From assembly GCF_016616095.2 (NCBI RefSeq), contig NZ_CP067089.2, positions 744,001-808,000 on the forward strand: 64,000 nt of DNA. The letters run 5' to 3'. Below are positions 17,601 through 26,003 of the stretch, piece by piece. The notes beneath the pieces are model-generated. The model saw nothing but the letters and a program-made list of their open reading frames with translations. It was not told the origin of the DNA and made no database searches. A program made the position numbers and the translations under genes. Origin of the DNA: Breznakiella homolactica (GTDB taxonomy: Bacteria > Spirochaetota > Spirochaetia > Treponematales > Breznakiellaceae). Within the stretch, counting starts at the first letter, position 1. Each line of letters opens with the position of its first letter.

Positions 17601-18458
17601 CTAACAGACCATTGCCTCTAAGAGACTTTCAATCCGTTCAATTGTTTTCGGCGCGGACCCTTCATAATGGTTATCCACATACACCAGTACCTGATGGCCC
17701 CGGCAATGGAGATCCGTAATCATGTCAGTGATTTTAGAAAGATCCGGCCGGATTTGGATAAGCCTATTCCATGGCATTTGTTTTTCCGGCTCCGGTTCCT
17801 TCGGGGGTTCTCCGGCCAGGCGGATAACCGCGGTTCGTCCAAGCAGTTTTTTGAATTCATCGTATATCCCGTAAATATGGGGGGAACCGCCGGTTTCCGT
17901 AAACACATGGATAAGGTCCCTTTCCCGGAGGAATTCAAAATATTCCCGTTTCAGATACTCACTGTTTCTGATATCAACCGCCAGGGGAATAGTCCTGTCG
18001 ATCCGGCTGACAAAGCTCCCGAGTTTTTCCATGAAGACTTCCAGGGATGGGACTGCTTCTGCTGATAAATGCCCGAATTCAGCGATCAGTACGGCAATAT
18101 GTTTTTCCATGGGCCGGATAGTCTGCAGATAATGCCGGAATACATCCTCTGAAAGAAACTCCGGGTTTTCTCTGGCAGAGGATGTATCCGGACTGTCCGG
18201 GATCTGTTCGCAGAAGAAACCGACGGCGCCGGAAACTTTTGCCGCAAATGAAAAATCCCCGGGAATTTCCCTGAGATAATCTTCAATATCCTCCGCATCG
18301 GGAAGCCGGTTTATCCAGGAATCAATCTCAACGGTATTGTATTTCCCGGCGTATTCCCTGAGGTATTCCCCGGGCCTGCGCCGAACCTGACTGTATACCA
18401 GGCCAACCCAGGAGTCAAAATCCCAGGAGCAGGTTCCTAATTTTATGGATCCGTTCAT
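17601..18458 (-). CDS. DUF72 (YecE-like) protein
   Basis: A 285-residue protein of the DUF72 TIM-barrel family. It has the N-terminal GTCSWDFDSW, the YNTVEID segment, FAAKVSGAV, and a C-terminal VYVDNHYEGSAPKTI block, all typical of the family. No biochemical function is established for DUF72. It is the last gene of the long leftward run that starts with the NusG paralogue at 29284. It ends eight bases before tRNA-Gly on the other strand, with no clear terminator between them. Confidence 0.88.
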   Translation of the reverse strand: MNGSIKLGTCSWDFDSWVGLVYSQVRRRPGEYLREYAGKYNTVEIDSWINRLPDAEDIEDYLREIPGDFSFAAKVSGAVGFFCEQIPDSPDTSSARENPEFLSEDVFRHYLQTIRPMEKHIAVLIAEFGHLSAEAVPSLEVFMEKLGSFVSRIDRTIPLAVDIRNSEYLKREYFEFLRERDLIHVFTETGGSPHIYGIYDEFKKLLGRTAVIRLAGEPPKEPEPEKQMPWNRLIQIRPDLSKITDMITDLHCRGHQVLVYVDNHYEGSAPKTIERIESLLEAMVC

Positions 18459-18536
18459 AGTACCAAGTATAATACCGGAAGCATCGCCGTGTTACTTATG
18501 TCATCCCCTGTATTGCTCCGGAGCTCCGGAGATTCC

Positions 18537-19151
18537 TTACAGGCCCTGGTACCGGTCCGGCTGGTCCCGCAGAATATCCTTGAGGAATGGTGACCGGTAA
18601 AACACGGTTACCGCGAATGTATCCGGCGCCGCGGATGCCAGGAGCACTATTTCTCCTCCCAGGATATCCCATGCGGCGGCCGCCGATCCGTCCCGGGAAA
18701 GCGCCGGGATTTCCGGAAGAGGCTCAGACCCGTTGGTCGGCGCGGGCAGGGGATCGGTCCGGGATGGAGGGCCGTATTGTGCCGTAAGCCCTGACCGCAG
18801 AACCGAAAAAAAATCCATTCCCTGATCAGTGCCGGCGGGATCACCGGAAAATTCAAACATATAGATGCCTTCGATCAGTCCGCCGCTTTCCAGAAAGACA
18901 AAGGTAGCCGCCGCGGCTTTTTCTGCAAAATATTTTGTACTGTAGTGCAGGTGGTTTTCGATGAAGATTTCACTTTTCCGGGAATACTCAAAGTCCGGAG
19001 GGCCTTCGGCGGAAATTACCGTTTCGGGATCGGTGCCCCAGGGAAATCCCCGGAAGTCAAAAAAATCCCCCGGATCCTGCGCGTGAACCGGGGAATAAAT
19101 AACCGCACACAATGCCGCCGTCAGCATCGGGAGGAGAAGTTGTTTTTTCAA
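18537..19151 (-). CDS. Secreted protein of unknown function
   Basis: A 204-residue protein with a classical signal peptide (MKKQLLLPMLTAALCAVIYS, cleavage likely after VHA). The mature part begins with DFRGFPWGTDPETV, a pattern seen in small periplasmic spirochaetal proteins in which FRGxxWG precedes an alpha/beta domain. It has no catalytic motif or cysteine pair. It follows the Omp85-like gene by 38 bases on the same strand, so an envelope role linked to that barrel is possible but not shown. Confidence 0.72.
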   Translation of the reverse strand: MKKQLLLPMLTAALCAVIYSPVHAQDPGDFFDFRGFPWGTDPETVISAEGPPDFEYSRKSEIFIENHLHYSTKYFAEKAAAATFVFLESGGLIEGIYMFEFSGDPAGTDQGMDFFSVLRSGLTAQYGPPSRTDPLPAPTNGSEPLPEIPALSRDGSAAAAWDILGGEIVLLASAAPDTFAVTVFYRSPFLKDILRDQPDRYQGL

Positions 19152-19189
19152 TGATCCGTTCCTTATTTTTAAATTATATTCTCCGGGAA

Positions 19190-20857
19190 CTAATAATGGT
19201 GTCCCAGGCCGAGGAATATTTCCCGGTACTTGCCGCCGGGGATGCTTTTTATTTCCCAGGCTCTGTTAAGATCAAACCCGAGGCTCACCCTGAGATACGC
19301 GCTCCGCATAAAATAGGGGTATACGATCACCTCGATTCCCCCGCCGATGACGGGGTCCTTAAACGAGAAGTCACGCCCCGATTTGGGGTCCTTCACAAGG
19401 GCTATATCCAGAAACGGCGTCAGGTGGAATTCAAAATCGATGACCCGCAGCTTTCGGTTGTTGAACCATTGGGACGGCAAAAACCTGAACAGCCGGAATT
19501 CGGGGTCGATGTTCAGGGACAGCATATAATCCGCGTAGAGGTCGTCATTCCGGACACCCCGGATCACGTCGCCCGCCTCGTCGTAGGGGTCGTCGAACCA
19601 GTGTTTATACCGGAGCCTGCCGGAGAGACCAAAAAACTCGGCAAAGGGATGGTGGACAATACCATCCACCGCAAATGACTTGTCCCAGTCGGAGGAATGG
19701 AAATTGTACTCATTGCTGTTTTCAATAGCCGCGTCGAGGCCCCTGCGGTAATTGCCGATCCAGTCGATTTTTTCAAACCAAAGCTCATGGCTGAATGTCA
19801 GGGTCGGACCTTTCCGCGGTTCATCGACGCTGTCCCCGGGTTTGTATTTTATTGTAAAATTGATTTTCGGTGTATAAAAAAGTCCGCCGTAGGGTCCCAC
19901 CTCAAGGGTGGTGGGAATCTTCCAGGATGTTTCCAGTTCAGATGCCATGTACCAGCCGTTTTCGAAATATTCCCCGTATTCCGCCTTGTCGTCATCGTCA
20001 TTTTCCTCATTGAGAAGAAAGGACTGGTAAGCCCCGAAAGTCAGCAGGGTTTTTTTAACCGGCAGTTCCATGGACACACCGGTCCGGTTCTTATAGTAGA
20101 ACGGTTCATCATAGGTATAGGAAAAGGTATTGTCAAAATCAAGGTTCCAGTTAAAGCCCCAGAGCCTGAAGGGAGTATCCGAATCGATTTCCAGGAAAAT
20201 AGCGCCTTTCTTAAAGGAGAAATCATCCATGTATTCCGAATCGATCTGGTAACCCAGATTGATTTTAAGGGGATTCATGGTGCCCAGGAAGTTGTAATCC
20301 CGCGCCTTGATTGTCAGTTCAAAACCCGAGTTTGAATCATACTCGGGCCAGGGAAGAATCAGCAGGTTCCATGTATCTTCTACGGCAACGAGGAGGTCCA
20401 CGGGAAATTCATTGTTTTCATCCGCCTGATCCACGGTATAGCTGATCTCCACGGAATCAAAAACCCGCTCGTTAACGAGAAGCTGTGTCTTATTGCTGAC
20501 ATAACGGTCCATGCGGCTTTTTCCGTTAATACGTTCGCCTATTTCAAATTCCCCGGCGTTCATCAGGGCGAATTCCCTGGTCGAACCGTCAACGTCAAAT
20601 TCAATGGACCGGATGCGGAAAACCATCTCTTCTTCAGGGATTGAACTATCCGGAATCGCCGCAGCCGGAACGGGCAGGGGTGTTTCCGTGATGGGCTGCT
20701 CCAGAAGGTCAAACAGGAGTTCCTCTGCCGCGTCTTCCCGGTTTTCCTGCGCGTGGGCGGATAAAGAAAATAAAACGATGAAAATCGCAGAAATAAATCC
20801 CGCCAGCCCTATGCGGCTTATTCCCGATGAAGCGTTCCGGGTTCCGGCTTTTATCAT
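19190..20857 (-). CDS. Omp85-superfamily-like outer-membrane beta-barrel with a single POTRA-like domain
   Basis: A 555-residue exported protein. It has a signal peptide (cleavage near AHA), a short linker, one POTRA-like domain of about 75 residues (IRSIEFDVDG ... DLLVAVEDTW), and then a barrel rich in alternating aromatic strands that ends in Tyr (LGLGHHY). Inside the barrel, IRGVRNDDL resembles the RGxx loop-6 motif of Omp85 proteins. The start at 20857 gives an ATGA overlap with aroB and has AGGA eight bases upstream. It may insert or export outer-membrane proteins, like a reduced BamA/TamA. Essential BamA normally has five POTRAs, so this is probably a paralogue. Confidence 0.65.
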   Translation of the reverse strand: MIKAGTRNASSGISRIGLAGFISAIFIVLFSLSAHAQENREDAAEELLFDLLEQPITETPLPVPAAAIPDSSIPEEEMVFRIRSIEFDVDGSTREFALMNAGEFEIGERINGKSRMDRYVSNKTQLLVNERVFDSVEISYTVDQADENNEFPVDLLVAVEDTWNLLILPWPEYDSNSGFELTIKARDYNFLGTMNPLKINLGYQIDSEYMDDFSFKKGAIFLEIDSDTPFRLWGFNWNLDFDNTFSYTYDEPFYYKNRTGVSMELPVKKTLLTFGAYQSFLLNEENDDDDKAEYGEYFENGWYMASELETSWKIPTTLEVGPYGGLFYTPKINFTIKYKPGDSVDEPRKGPTLTFSHELWFEKIDWIGNYRRGLDAAIENSNEYNFHSSDWDKSFAVDGIVHHPFAEFFGLSGRLRYKHWFDDPYDEAGDVIRGVRNDDLYADYMLSLNIDPEFRLFRFLPSQWFNNRKLRVIDFEFHLTPFLDIALVKDPKSGRDFSFKDPVIGGGIEVIVYPYFMRSAYLRVSLGFDLNRAWEIKSIPGGKYREIFLGLGHHY

Positions 20858-21963
20858 ATACCACATCCTTGAATGATCTTGGCCCATAATACTCCAGGGA
20901 TGTCCTTTTGGTCTATTATCCGGGCGCCGTTTTCATCAGGAATTATAAACCGGAGACTGCCGGCTTTCTTTTTTTTATCCTGTTCCATGGTACGTTTATA
21001 GACTTCCCTATCCGCGGTCCCCGGGTAGGGAGCCCTGATCTCATAACCGTATCCGGAAAGAATACCGATGATTCTTTTCCGCAGCGCGCCGCTGCATACC
21101 CCCAGGGCTTCTCCCAGCTCGGCGGCCCGGGCCATTCCCCAGGCAACCGCTTCTCCGTGGCTGATTTTGCCGAGACCCAGGGATGATTCCAGGGCATGGC
21201 CGAAGGTATGGCCAAGGTTGAGCAGCGCCCGGTTTTCTCCGGTTTCCCGGGGATCGGATTCGACAATACGGCCCTTAACCGATACGGCCCTGGAAATAAG
21301 TTCTTCCATAAATCCCGCGGTTTTCGGCTGCCGCAGGCCGGGGGGATTTTTTACGGTTTCCATTTCTTCCTCAAGTAACCTGAGGCATTCCCGGTCGCCG
21401 ATAACCGCCGTTTTTATCAGTTCCGCAAGCCCGGATTTCCATTCTGTCCGGGGGAGGGTTGCCAGGGCTTCCATGGGCATGTATACGTCTCCGGCGGGAT
21501 AAAAGGTACCGGCCATATTTTTTGCTCCCCACAGGTCGATGCCGGTTTTCCCTCCCACCGAGGCATCCACCATTCCCAACAAGGTGGTTGAAACAAAAGC
21601 GCACCGCACCCCTCGCATATAAATTGAAGCGGCGAACCCTGAAAGGTCGGTAATTACCCCGCCGCCAACGGCTATAAAGAGCCCATCCCGTCCCAGCCCC
21701 GCCTTTGACGCTGCCTGGAGAATGGTTTCCGTTCCGGCCCAGTTTTTTGCCCCTTCTCCCGGGGGAAGCACGCACAGGGCTATGCCGGAATCTCCCCGGA
21801 TTTTCTCGGCCATGGTCAGGGTGTTTTCATCACATATAATGATCCCTGTCCCCGGCGAAGGTTCCGCCGGAGAAAAAAGGTCATCCGCAGAGGGCAGTTC
21901 CTGCCGGATATGAATTCCGGTGGTATATGAGCCGAAGGTAAATTGCATAGTAAGGGGTTCCAT
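20854..21963 (-). CDS. aroB: 3-Dehydroquinate synthase AroB
   Basis: This enzyme closes DAHP to 3-dehydroquinate, step two of the shikimate pathway, using NAD and a divalent metal. Motifs: the NAD-binding AVGGGVITDLSGFAAS near residue 100, TTLLGMVDASVGGKTGID near residue 127, and the metal ligands in NLGHTFGHALE and HGEAVAWGM. At 369 residues the length is typical. It is embedded between a winged-helix regulator gene (one-base overlap) and the Omp85-like gene (four-base overlap), away from any other aro gene in the window. Confidence 0.95.
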   Translation of the reverse strand: MEPLTMQFTFGSYTTGIHIRQELPSADDLFSPAEPSPGTGIIICDENTLTMAEKIRGDSGIALCVLPPGEGAKNWAGTETILQAASKAGLGRDGLFIAVGGGVITDLSGFAASIYMRGVRCAFVSTTLLGMVDASVGGKTGIDLWGAKNMAGTFYPAGDVYMPMEALATLPRTEWKSGLAELIKTAVIGDRECLRLLEEEMETVKNPPGLRQPKTAGFMEELISRAVSVKGRIVESDPRETGENRALLNLGHTFGHALESSLGLGKISHGEAVAWGMARAAELGEALGVCSGALRKRIIGILSGYGYEIRAPYPGTADREVYKRTMEQDKKKKAGSLRFIIPDENGARIIDQKDIPGVLWAKIIQGCGI

Positions 21964-22526
21964 TATTCTCCCTGGCCGGTTCCGGTAACCATTTTCGATA
22001 AATAAAAAACCTCGCCAAGTTCACGTGTTCCCGGTTCCGATATATTTTCTGCGAAAATTGTAAATGTGTTGCCGGTTACCGCGGCGTCGGCGGTTTCCCG
22101 GTCAATGGCTTTTACCAGACTGATACCGTGGCGGCTGCAGGAATGTTCAACAATAAAATCCAAATCGCTTATTCCTACGAGCAGTACCGTCTGTTTTCCC
22201 CGCTCCCGGGCAATCCCCACGGCGGTGTCTATGAGATTCTTGTAGAATACTACATTTTTTATGGTTCTTTTGAAATACCCATAGCTTCTCCTGGCTATCT
22301 CATTGATGCCGTCCAGGGTAATCGCGTATTGAATATTGCGGCTGTTGATTTTTTTTACGCTGACCCATCCTTTTTTGATGAGCCGTTTAAGGATTGAATT
22401 GGCCATCCCCAGGGACGCCCCGGCTATATGGGCAAGTTCCCGCTGGCGCAGGGGTGTCTTTTTATTTGATGAATCATAAATACTTTCCAGAATGATATAT
22501 TCGGGATCAGTCGGTTCGTTTTCCAT
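21963..22526 (-). CDS. Winged-helix (MarR-like) regulator with a C-terminal alpha/beta domain
   Basis: A 187-residue protein. Residues about 10-80 form a winged helix: RQRELAHIAGASLGMANSIL is the recognition helix region, followed by LIKKGWVSVKKIN and the wing. Residues about 95-180 read as an alpha/beta domain (TVLLVGISDLDFIV ... TFTIFAEN) that could bind a ligand or partner. It lies directly downstream of the molybdenum-hydroxylase-like genes and starts 18 bases after them, so it may regulate that set. The ligand and DNA site are unknown. aroB follows with a one-base overlap. Confidence 0.78.
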   Translation of the reverse strand: MENEPTDPEYIILESIYDSSNKKTPLRQRELAHIAGASLGMANSILKRLIKKGWVSVKKINSRNIQYAITLDGINEIARRSYGYFKRTIKNVVFYKNLIDTAVGIARERGKQTVLLVGISDLDFIVEHSCSRHGISLVKAIDRETADAAVTGNTFTIFAENISEPGTRELGEVFYLSKMVTGTGQGE

Positions 22527-22544
22527 ACAGTCCTTTTGCAGAAA

Positions 22545-23384
22545 TCAATAGCTCAAACCGACAATCGTAGACTCGATAAAGGCTAATATCCGGGCTTTGA
22601 GGAAGTCGCCGGGATAGGCCAGGGAACCAAGGTACGTTTCCCACAGGCCGATAAAATTAACCGCGTCCTTCCGGTCCAGGGGCAGCTGTTTTCCCGCCAG
22701 GGTCGATTCGCTGTTTTTGTCCCTGAGCAGGTTTTCCCCGGAAAAAACCAGCCGGACTTCGCTGAGTATATTCTTCTGAGCCCGGGCTATAAAGAGTATC
22801 ACGCCATTATCCGTGTCGCCGAACTGCCGGGCGCCGATTTTTCTGAATACCGTGTAGTCCCAGTGTTCAAGGGGGATCCTGATCCGGGTGAGCAGTTCCT
22901 GCTTGTTGAAAACCGGAGTCCCCTGGAGGGGCGTAAAGCGGGCTGCCGATACCCAGCGGCTCGCCGCCGCTGTCCGCAGTTCGTACCGGGCGTCCAGGGC
23001 AACCATGGGGCAGCTGGCGTCAAGCCGCCGGTTGGGAAAACATATATTTCCGCCGATGGTGGCGATATTCCTGACCAGGGGATTTGCTGTTTCCCTGAGG
23101 GTCCGGTTCAGCGCTTCGGGAACTATCTTCCCAAGCCGGAGGATTTCATCGATTCCGACCATGGCGCCTATTTCCAGGTACCGTTCGGTCCTGCTGATCC
23201 GGTGGAGTTCCTCGAGCCTATCCAGGGACAGGATGTTTGACGGCAGGGTGAATTCGTGGTTTCCCTGGCCGTAGAGCAGTCCCGTACCGCCGGCAAAGGG
23301 TATGGCGCTGGGAAACCTGTTCCAGGCGCTGAAAAGCTGTGTCATGGTGGTGGGAAAAAAAACCTGGCTATGAGGAACGTCCAT
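22545..23384 (-). CDS. Molybdenum-hydroxylase FAD-binding subunit-like protein (CoxM/XdhB type)
   Basis: A 279-residue protein starting at the ATG at 23384, with GGAG five to six bases upstream. It has the vanillyl-alcohol-oxidase-type FAD motifs of the medium subunit: IPFAGGTGLLYG (AGGTDLL-like, Asp changed to Gly) and RNIATIGGNICFPNR (TIGGNI). It then has a CO-dehydrogenase-flavoprotein C-terminal domain. It should pass electrons between the 2Fe-2S clusters of the neighbouring small subunit and an acceptor. It overlaps that small subunit gene by 17 bases. The frame stays open further upstream but antisense to better coding. Confidence 0.86.
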   Translation of the reverse strand: MDVPHSQVFFPTTMTQLFSAWNRFPSAIPFAGGTGLLYGQGNHEFTLPSNILSLDRLEELHRISRTERYLEIGAMVGIDEILRLGKIVPEALNRTLRETANPLVRNIATIGGNICFPNRRLDASCPMVALDARYELRTAAASRWVSAARFTPLQGTPVFNKQELLTRIRIPLEHWDYTVFRKIGARQFGDTDNGVILFIARAQKNILSEVRLVFSGENLLRDKNSESTLAGKQLPLDRKDAVNFIGLWETYLGSLAYPGDFLKARILAFIESTIVGLSY

Positions 23385-23853
23385 ACAATCTCCGTTGCCG
23401 TATTTCCGAAGCGGCCAGAACCCCCTCAACCAGGGCCGCCGGCTCCGTACACCGGCAGATAATACCGTCAAAAGCGGCGGGTATTTCATCCCTGCTGGGC
23501 CGCGGCGCGGTTCCCAGGAAGGCCTCAACAGCGAGGATCTTAGCCGTATCACAGTATCCGCAGGTTTTTACCCCGGCCTTGGAAAACCCCGCGATAATAT
23601 CCTGGAATTCCACGGTCTGGGCAAACCCTTCAATTGTGACGATTTCGCTTCCCCGCACCTTAAAGGCGGGGATCATGCAGGAAGGGACAATCTTTTCATT
23701 GTACATCACCGAACATACACCGCAGCGCCCGGTGAGGCAGCCGTCCTTGGCTCCGAGGAGCCCGAAATTCGTCCGCAGTATATCCACCAGCCGGTAGTCG
23801 GCTTCGGTCTGGACCGTAACGTCCTCACCGTTCAAAATAAATCCTATGGTCAT
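23368..23853 (-). CDS. Molybdenum-hydroxylase 2Fe-2S subunit-like protein (CoxS/XdhC type)
   Basis: A 161-residue protein with both iron-sulfur domains of the small subunit. The plant-ferredoxin-type cluster uses GCLTGRCGVC plus a later Cys (IVPSC). The helical-domain cluster uses CGYC and CRC (ICRCTEPAALVEG). All eight cysteines are present. The usual CRCTGY reads CRCTEP, and CGxCTPG reads CGYCDTA, so the surroundings of the second cluster differ from the standard family. It is wedged between the large and FAD subunit genes, overlapping by 4 and 17 bases. Its expected role is electron transfer within the complex. Confidence 0.9.
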   Translation of the reverse strand: MTIGFILNGEDVTVQTEADYRLVDILRTNFGLLGAKDGCLTGRCGVCSVMYNEKIVPSCMIPAFKVRGSEIVTIEGFAQTVEFQDIIAGFSKAGVKTCGYCDTAKILAVEAFLGTAPRPSRDEIPAAFDGIICRCTEPAALVEGVLAASEIRQRRLYGRSS

Positions 23854-26003
23854 GGTTCACCTTTTTCCCCGGGGGCTTCCGCTTCCTGCTGTATTTTTTT
23901 TACTTCCCAGACGTCTTTGGCCGTGATGGGAATGGACTCAAAGGAATAATCCGCAGCCTGGGATACGGCCTGGGCGTACGCCGCGGGAATACAGCTGAAA
24001 GCAAGTTCTCCGATTCCCCGGGGGTTGACGGTGTCATTCCAGGCAAAATCAATATGTATCGGAGGAAGATCCTGAGAAGCGGGAATGTTATACAGGAGCA
24101 TTCCGTTTTCCGGAATGACTCCGTCTTCGTAAGAAAGCCGTTCCCGGGAAGCCCAGCCCAGGGCCTGGCTTATGGAAAAATTAAGGGAACTCCTGGCCCG
24201 CTGCTCGGAAAGAATTTTCCCCCCGTCCACCGCCATCCAGACACCCCGGACTTTCGGTGTCAGTTCAATGGGATCTATTTCGACTTCCACCACGCCGGCG
24301 GCCCAGCTCAGATGGGTCAGGGCGTTCTGGTCTATGGGCGTATTGGCCCAGCTTATACCTTTGGCGGGTTTATAGGATCGTTTTACCGTAATAGGCAGGG
24401 GGTCCCTGAACCGCTGCTTCCGGATGGCCGAACAGGCCCGTTCAATAAGCTTGGTAACCACCGTAATATTCCGGGAAAGGCAGGACGGACCCGAGTCGGG
24501 AACCTTGTCGGTGCTGCTCATCACAACCTGGATAGCGTCGGCCTCCAGGGAAAGCATGTCCGCGGCAAGCTGCTGCCAGATAAGGGCGTTTTCATTGTCC
24601 GCCGAAACCATGCTGGTTTTTATTTCCAGCCTACCGTCTTTGTCCAGGGTCAATTCCACGGAGGGAATGTTTTTTTCGAACTTCTCATACAGGAACCCGC
24701 TTCCCTGGTAGGCCATGGCAATACCGATTCCCCGGAGGGCTTCGAGCCTTTCCTTGTAGCCCGATTCCCGGCGCTGGGTTCTCAGCAGCTCATAGGACGC
24801 CCATTTCCGGTTGTAGTCGCTCATGGCTGCGGCGCTGTCGAGCAGGCTTTCCAGGGATACGTTTTCCTTAAAGGGTATACCCATGGCAAGGTGGCTGGTT
24901 CTGTTCAGCACATGGTTTTTCCGCCACTCCAGGGGGTCCTGGTGCAGGGAATCCGCAATCTTGGAAATATGGCGCTCCGCAGCAAAAAAACCCTGGGACA
25001 GCCCGAATCCCGCAAAGGGTCCCCGGGGCGGGGTCGCTGTTTTAACCGCATGGCCTTCGATTTTAAGGTTTGAGAATTTATAGGAACCCACGGAACCGAG
25101 GCAGATGCGGTCAAGGGTTTCCTCCGCAAAAACAGCGTGGGATCCGATATCCGTAGCCGCCTCTATGGCTGTTCCGAGGATTTCACCTTTTTTCCCCAGG
25201 GCGGTTCTGATGGTTATCTCCGATCCGTGGCGCTTCGGTGAAAACCTAAAATCTTCCTGCCTGGTCAGTATAAGCTTGACCGGTTTTTTGCATACCATAG
25301 CGGCCAGCGCCGCATGGCATGAGACCAGGGAGGGATACCACAGTTTGCCGTCCAGGTGAATCCCGAGGAGACAGGGATTCACCACAATATCATCCGCCTT
25401 GACATTGAGAACCCGGGAGACGGACTGCCTGACATGAAAAGGCCACTGGGTGGCGGTGTATACGAGCATCTTGTCGTAGGCTAACAAAGCCACCGCGCCG
25501 CTGGGATCGGAATACCAGTGTTCCTGAATACCGGTCCTGTAGCTTCCGGTTACAATGGTTTTGGTTCCCTTAAATGCCGTATCGGGATCGCCGATAAAAA
25601 TTTTCCGGTCCGATTCAAGGGCTTCCCCGGAGTCGGCGTCAGGCTGCGGAGCAGGGGAAGCGGCTTCGGTTTTTACCGTACATTGGGACGCGTATTCTTC
25701 CAGTTTCGGAAGATCCGGACCCACCAGAATCGCCAGGGGTTCGCCCTTGTATGAGATTCTGTCCTCCGCCAGGATGGGGAGTTCCGTATCCGTGAGGGAA
25801 TTCTCCCCGGGAATATCCGAAGCCCTGATCAGGGTATAGGATCCGGGCATTCTGGGATACTCGATGCTCAGCAGTCGGCCATCGGACACAGGCGACCGGA
25901 CTATTACCGCATAGAGAGTACCCTTCGGCGTTATATCTTCGACAAATGACGGTGTCTGAAGGTGTTTCAATCGTTCCTCGTTACGTACTGTATTCCCGGG
26001 CAA
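23850..26003 (-). CDS. Xanthine-dehydrogenase-like large subunit with degenerate molybdopterin motifs
   Basis: A 717-residue homologue of the Mo-binding subunit of xanthine dehydrogenase/CO dehydrogenase. The N-terminal 'hammerhead' domain (LYAVIVRSPVSDGRL) and the order of family blocks are clear. Where the family has GGGFGGK, this protein reads LGIHLDGK (near residue 210). Where it has a GQG motif, it reads SADNENAL (near residue 467). The aromatic/Arg block is RGPFAGFGLSQG, and the catalytic-Glu segment RGIGE near residue 662 remains. It lies next to intact Fe-S and FAD subunits. It was once annotated in treponemes as a quinoline oxidoreductase; substrate and cofactor status are unknown. 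Confidence 0.8.
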   Translation of the reverse strand: MPGNTVRNEERLKHLQTPSFVEDITPKGTLYAVIVRSPVSDGRLLSIEYPRMPGSYTLIRASDIPGENSLTDTELPILAEDRISYKGEPLAILVGPDLPKLEEYASQCTVKTEAASPAPQPDADSGEALESDRKIFIGDPDTAFKGTKTIVTGSYRTGIQEHWYSDPSGAVALLAYDKMLVYTATQWPFHVRQSVSRVLNVKADDIVVNPCLLGIHLDGKLWYPSLVSCHAALAAMVCKKPVKLILTRQEDFRFSPKRHGSEITIRTALGKKGEILGTAIEAATDIGSHAVFAEETLDRICLGSVGSYKFSNLKIEGHAVKTATPPRGPFAGFGLSQGFFAAERHISKIADSLHQDPLEWRKNHVLNRTSHLAMGIPFKENVSLESLLDSAAAMSDYNRKWASYELLRTQRRESGYKERLEALRGIGIAMAYQGSGFLYEKFEKNIPSVELTLDKDGRLEIKTSMVSADNENALIWQQLAADMLSLEADAIQVVMSSTDKVPDSGPSCLSRNITVVTKLIERACSAIRKQRFRDPLPITVKRSYKPAKGISWANTPIDQNALTHLSWAAGVVEVEIDPIELTPKVRGVWMAVDGGKILSEQRARSSLNFSISQALGWASRERLSYEDGVIPENGMLLYNIPASQDLPPIHIDFAWNDTVNPRGIGELAFSCIPAAYAQAVSQAADYSFESIPITAKDVWEVKKIQQEAEAPGEKGEP

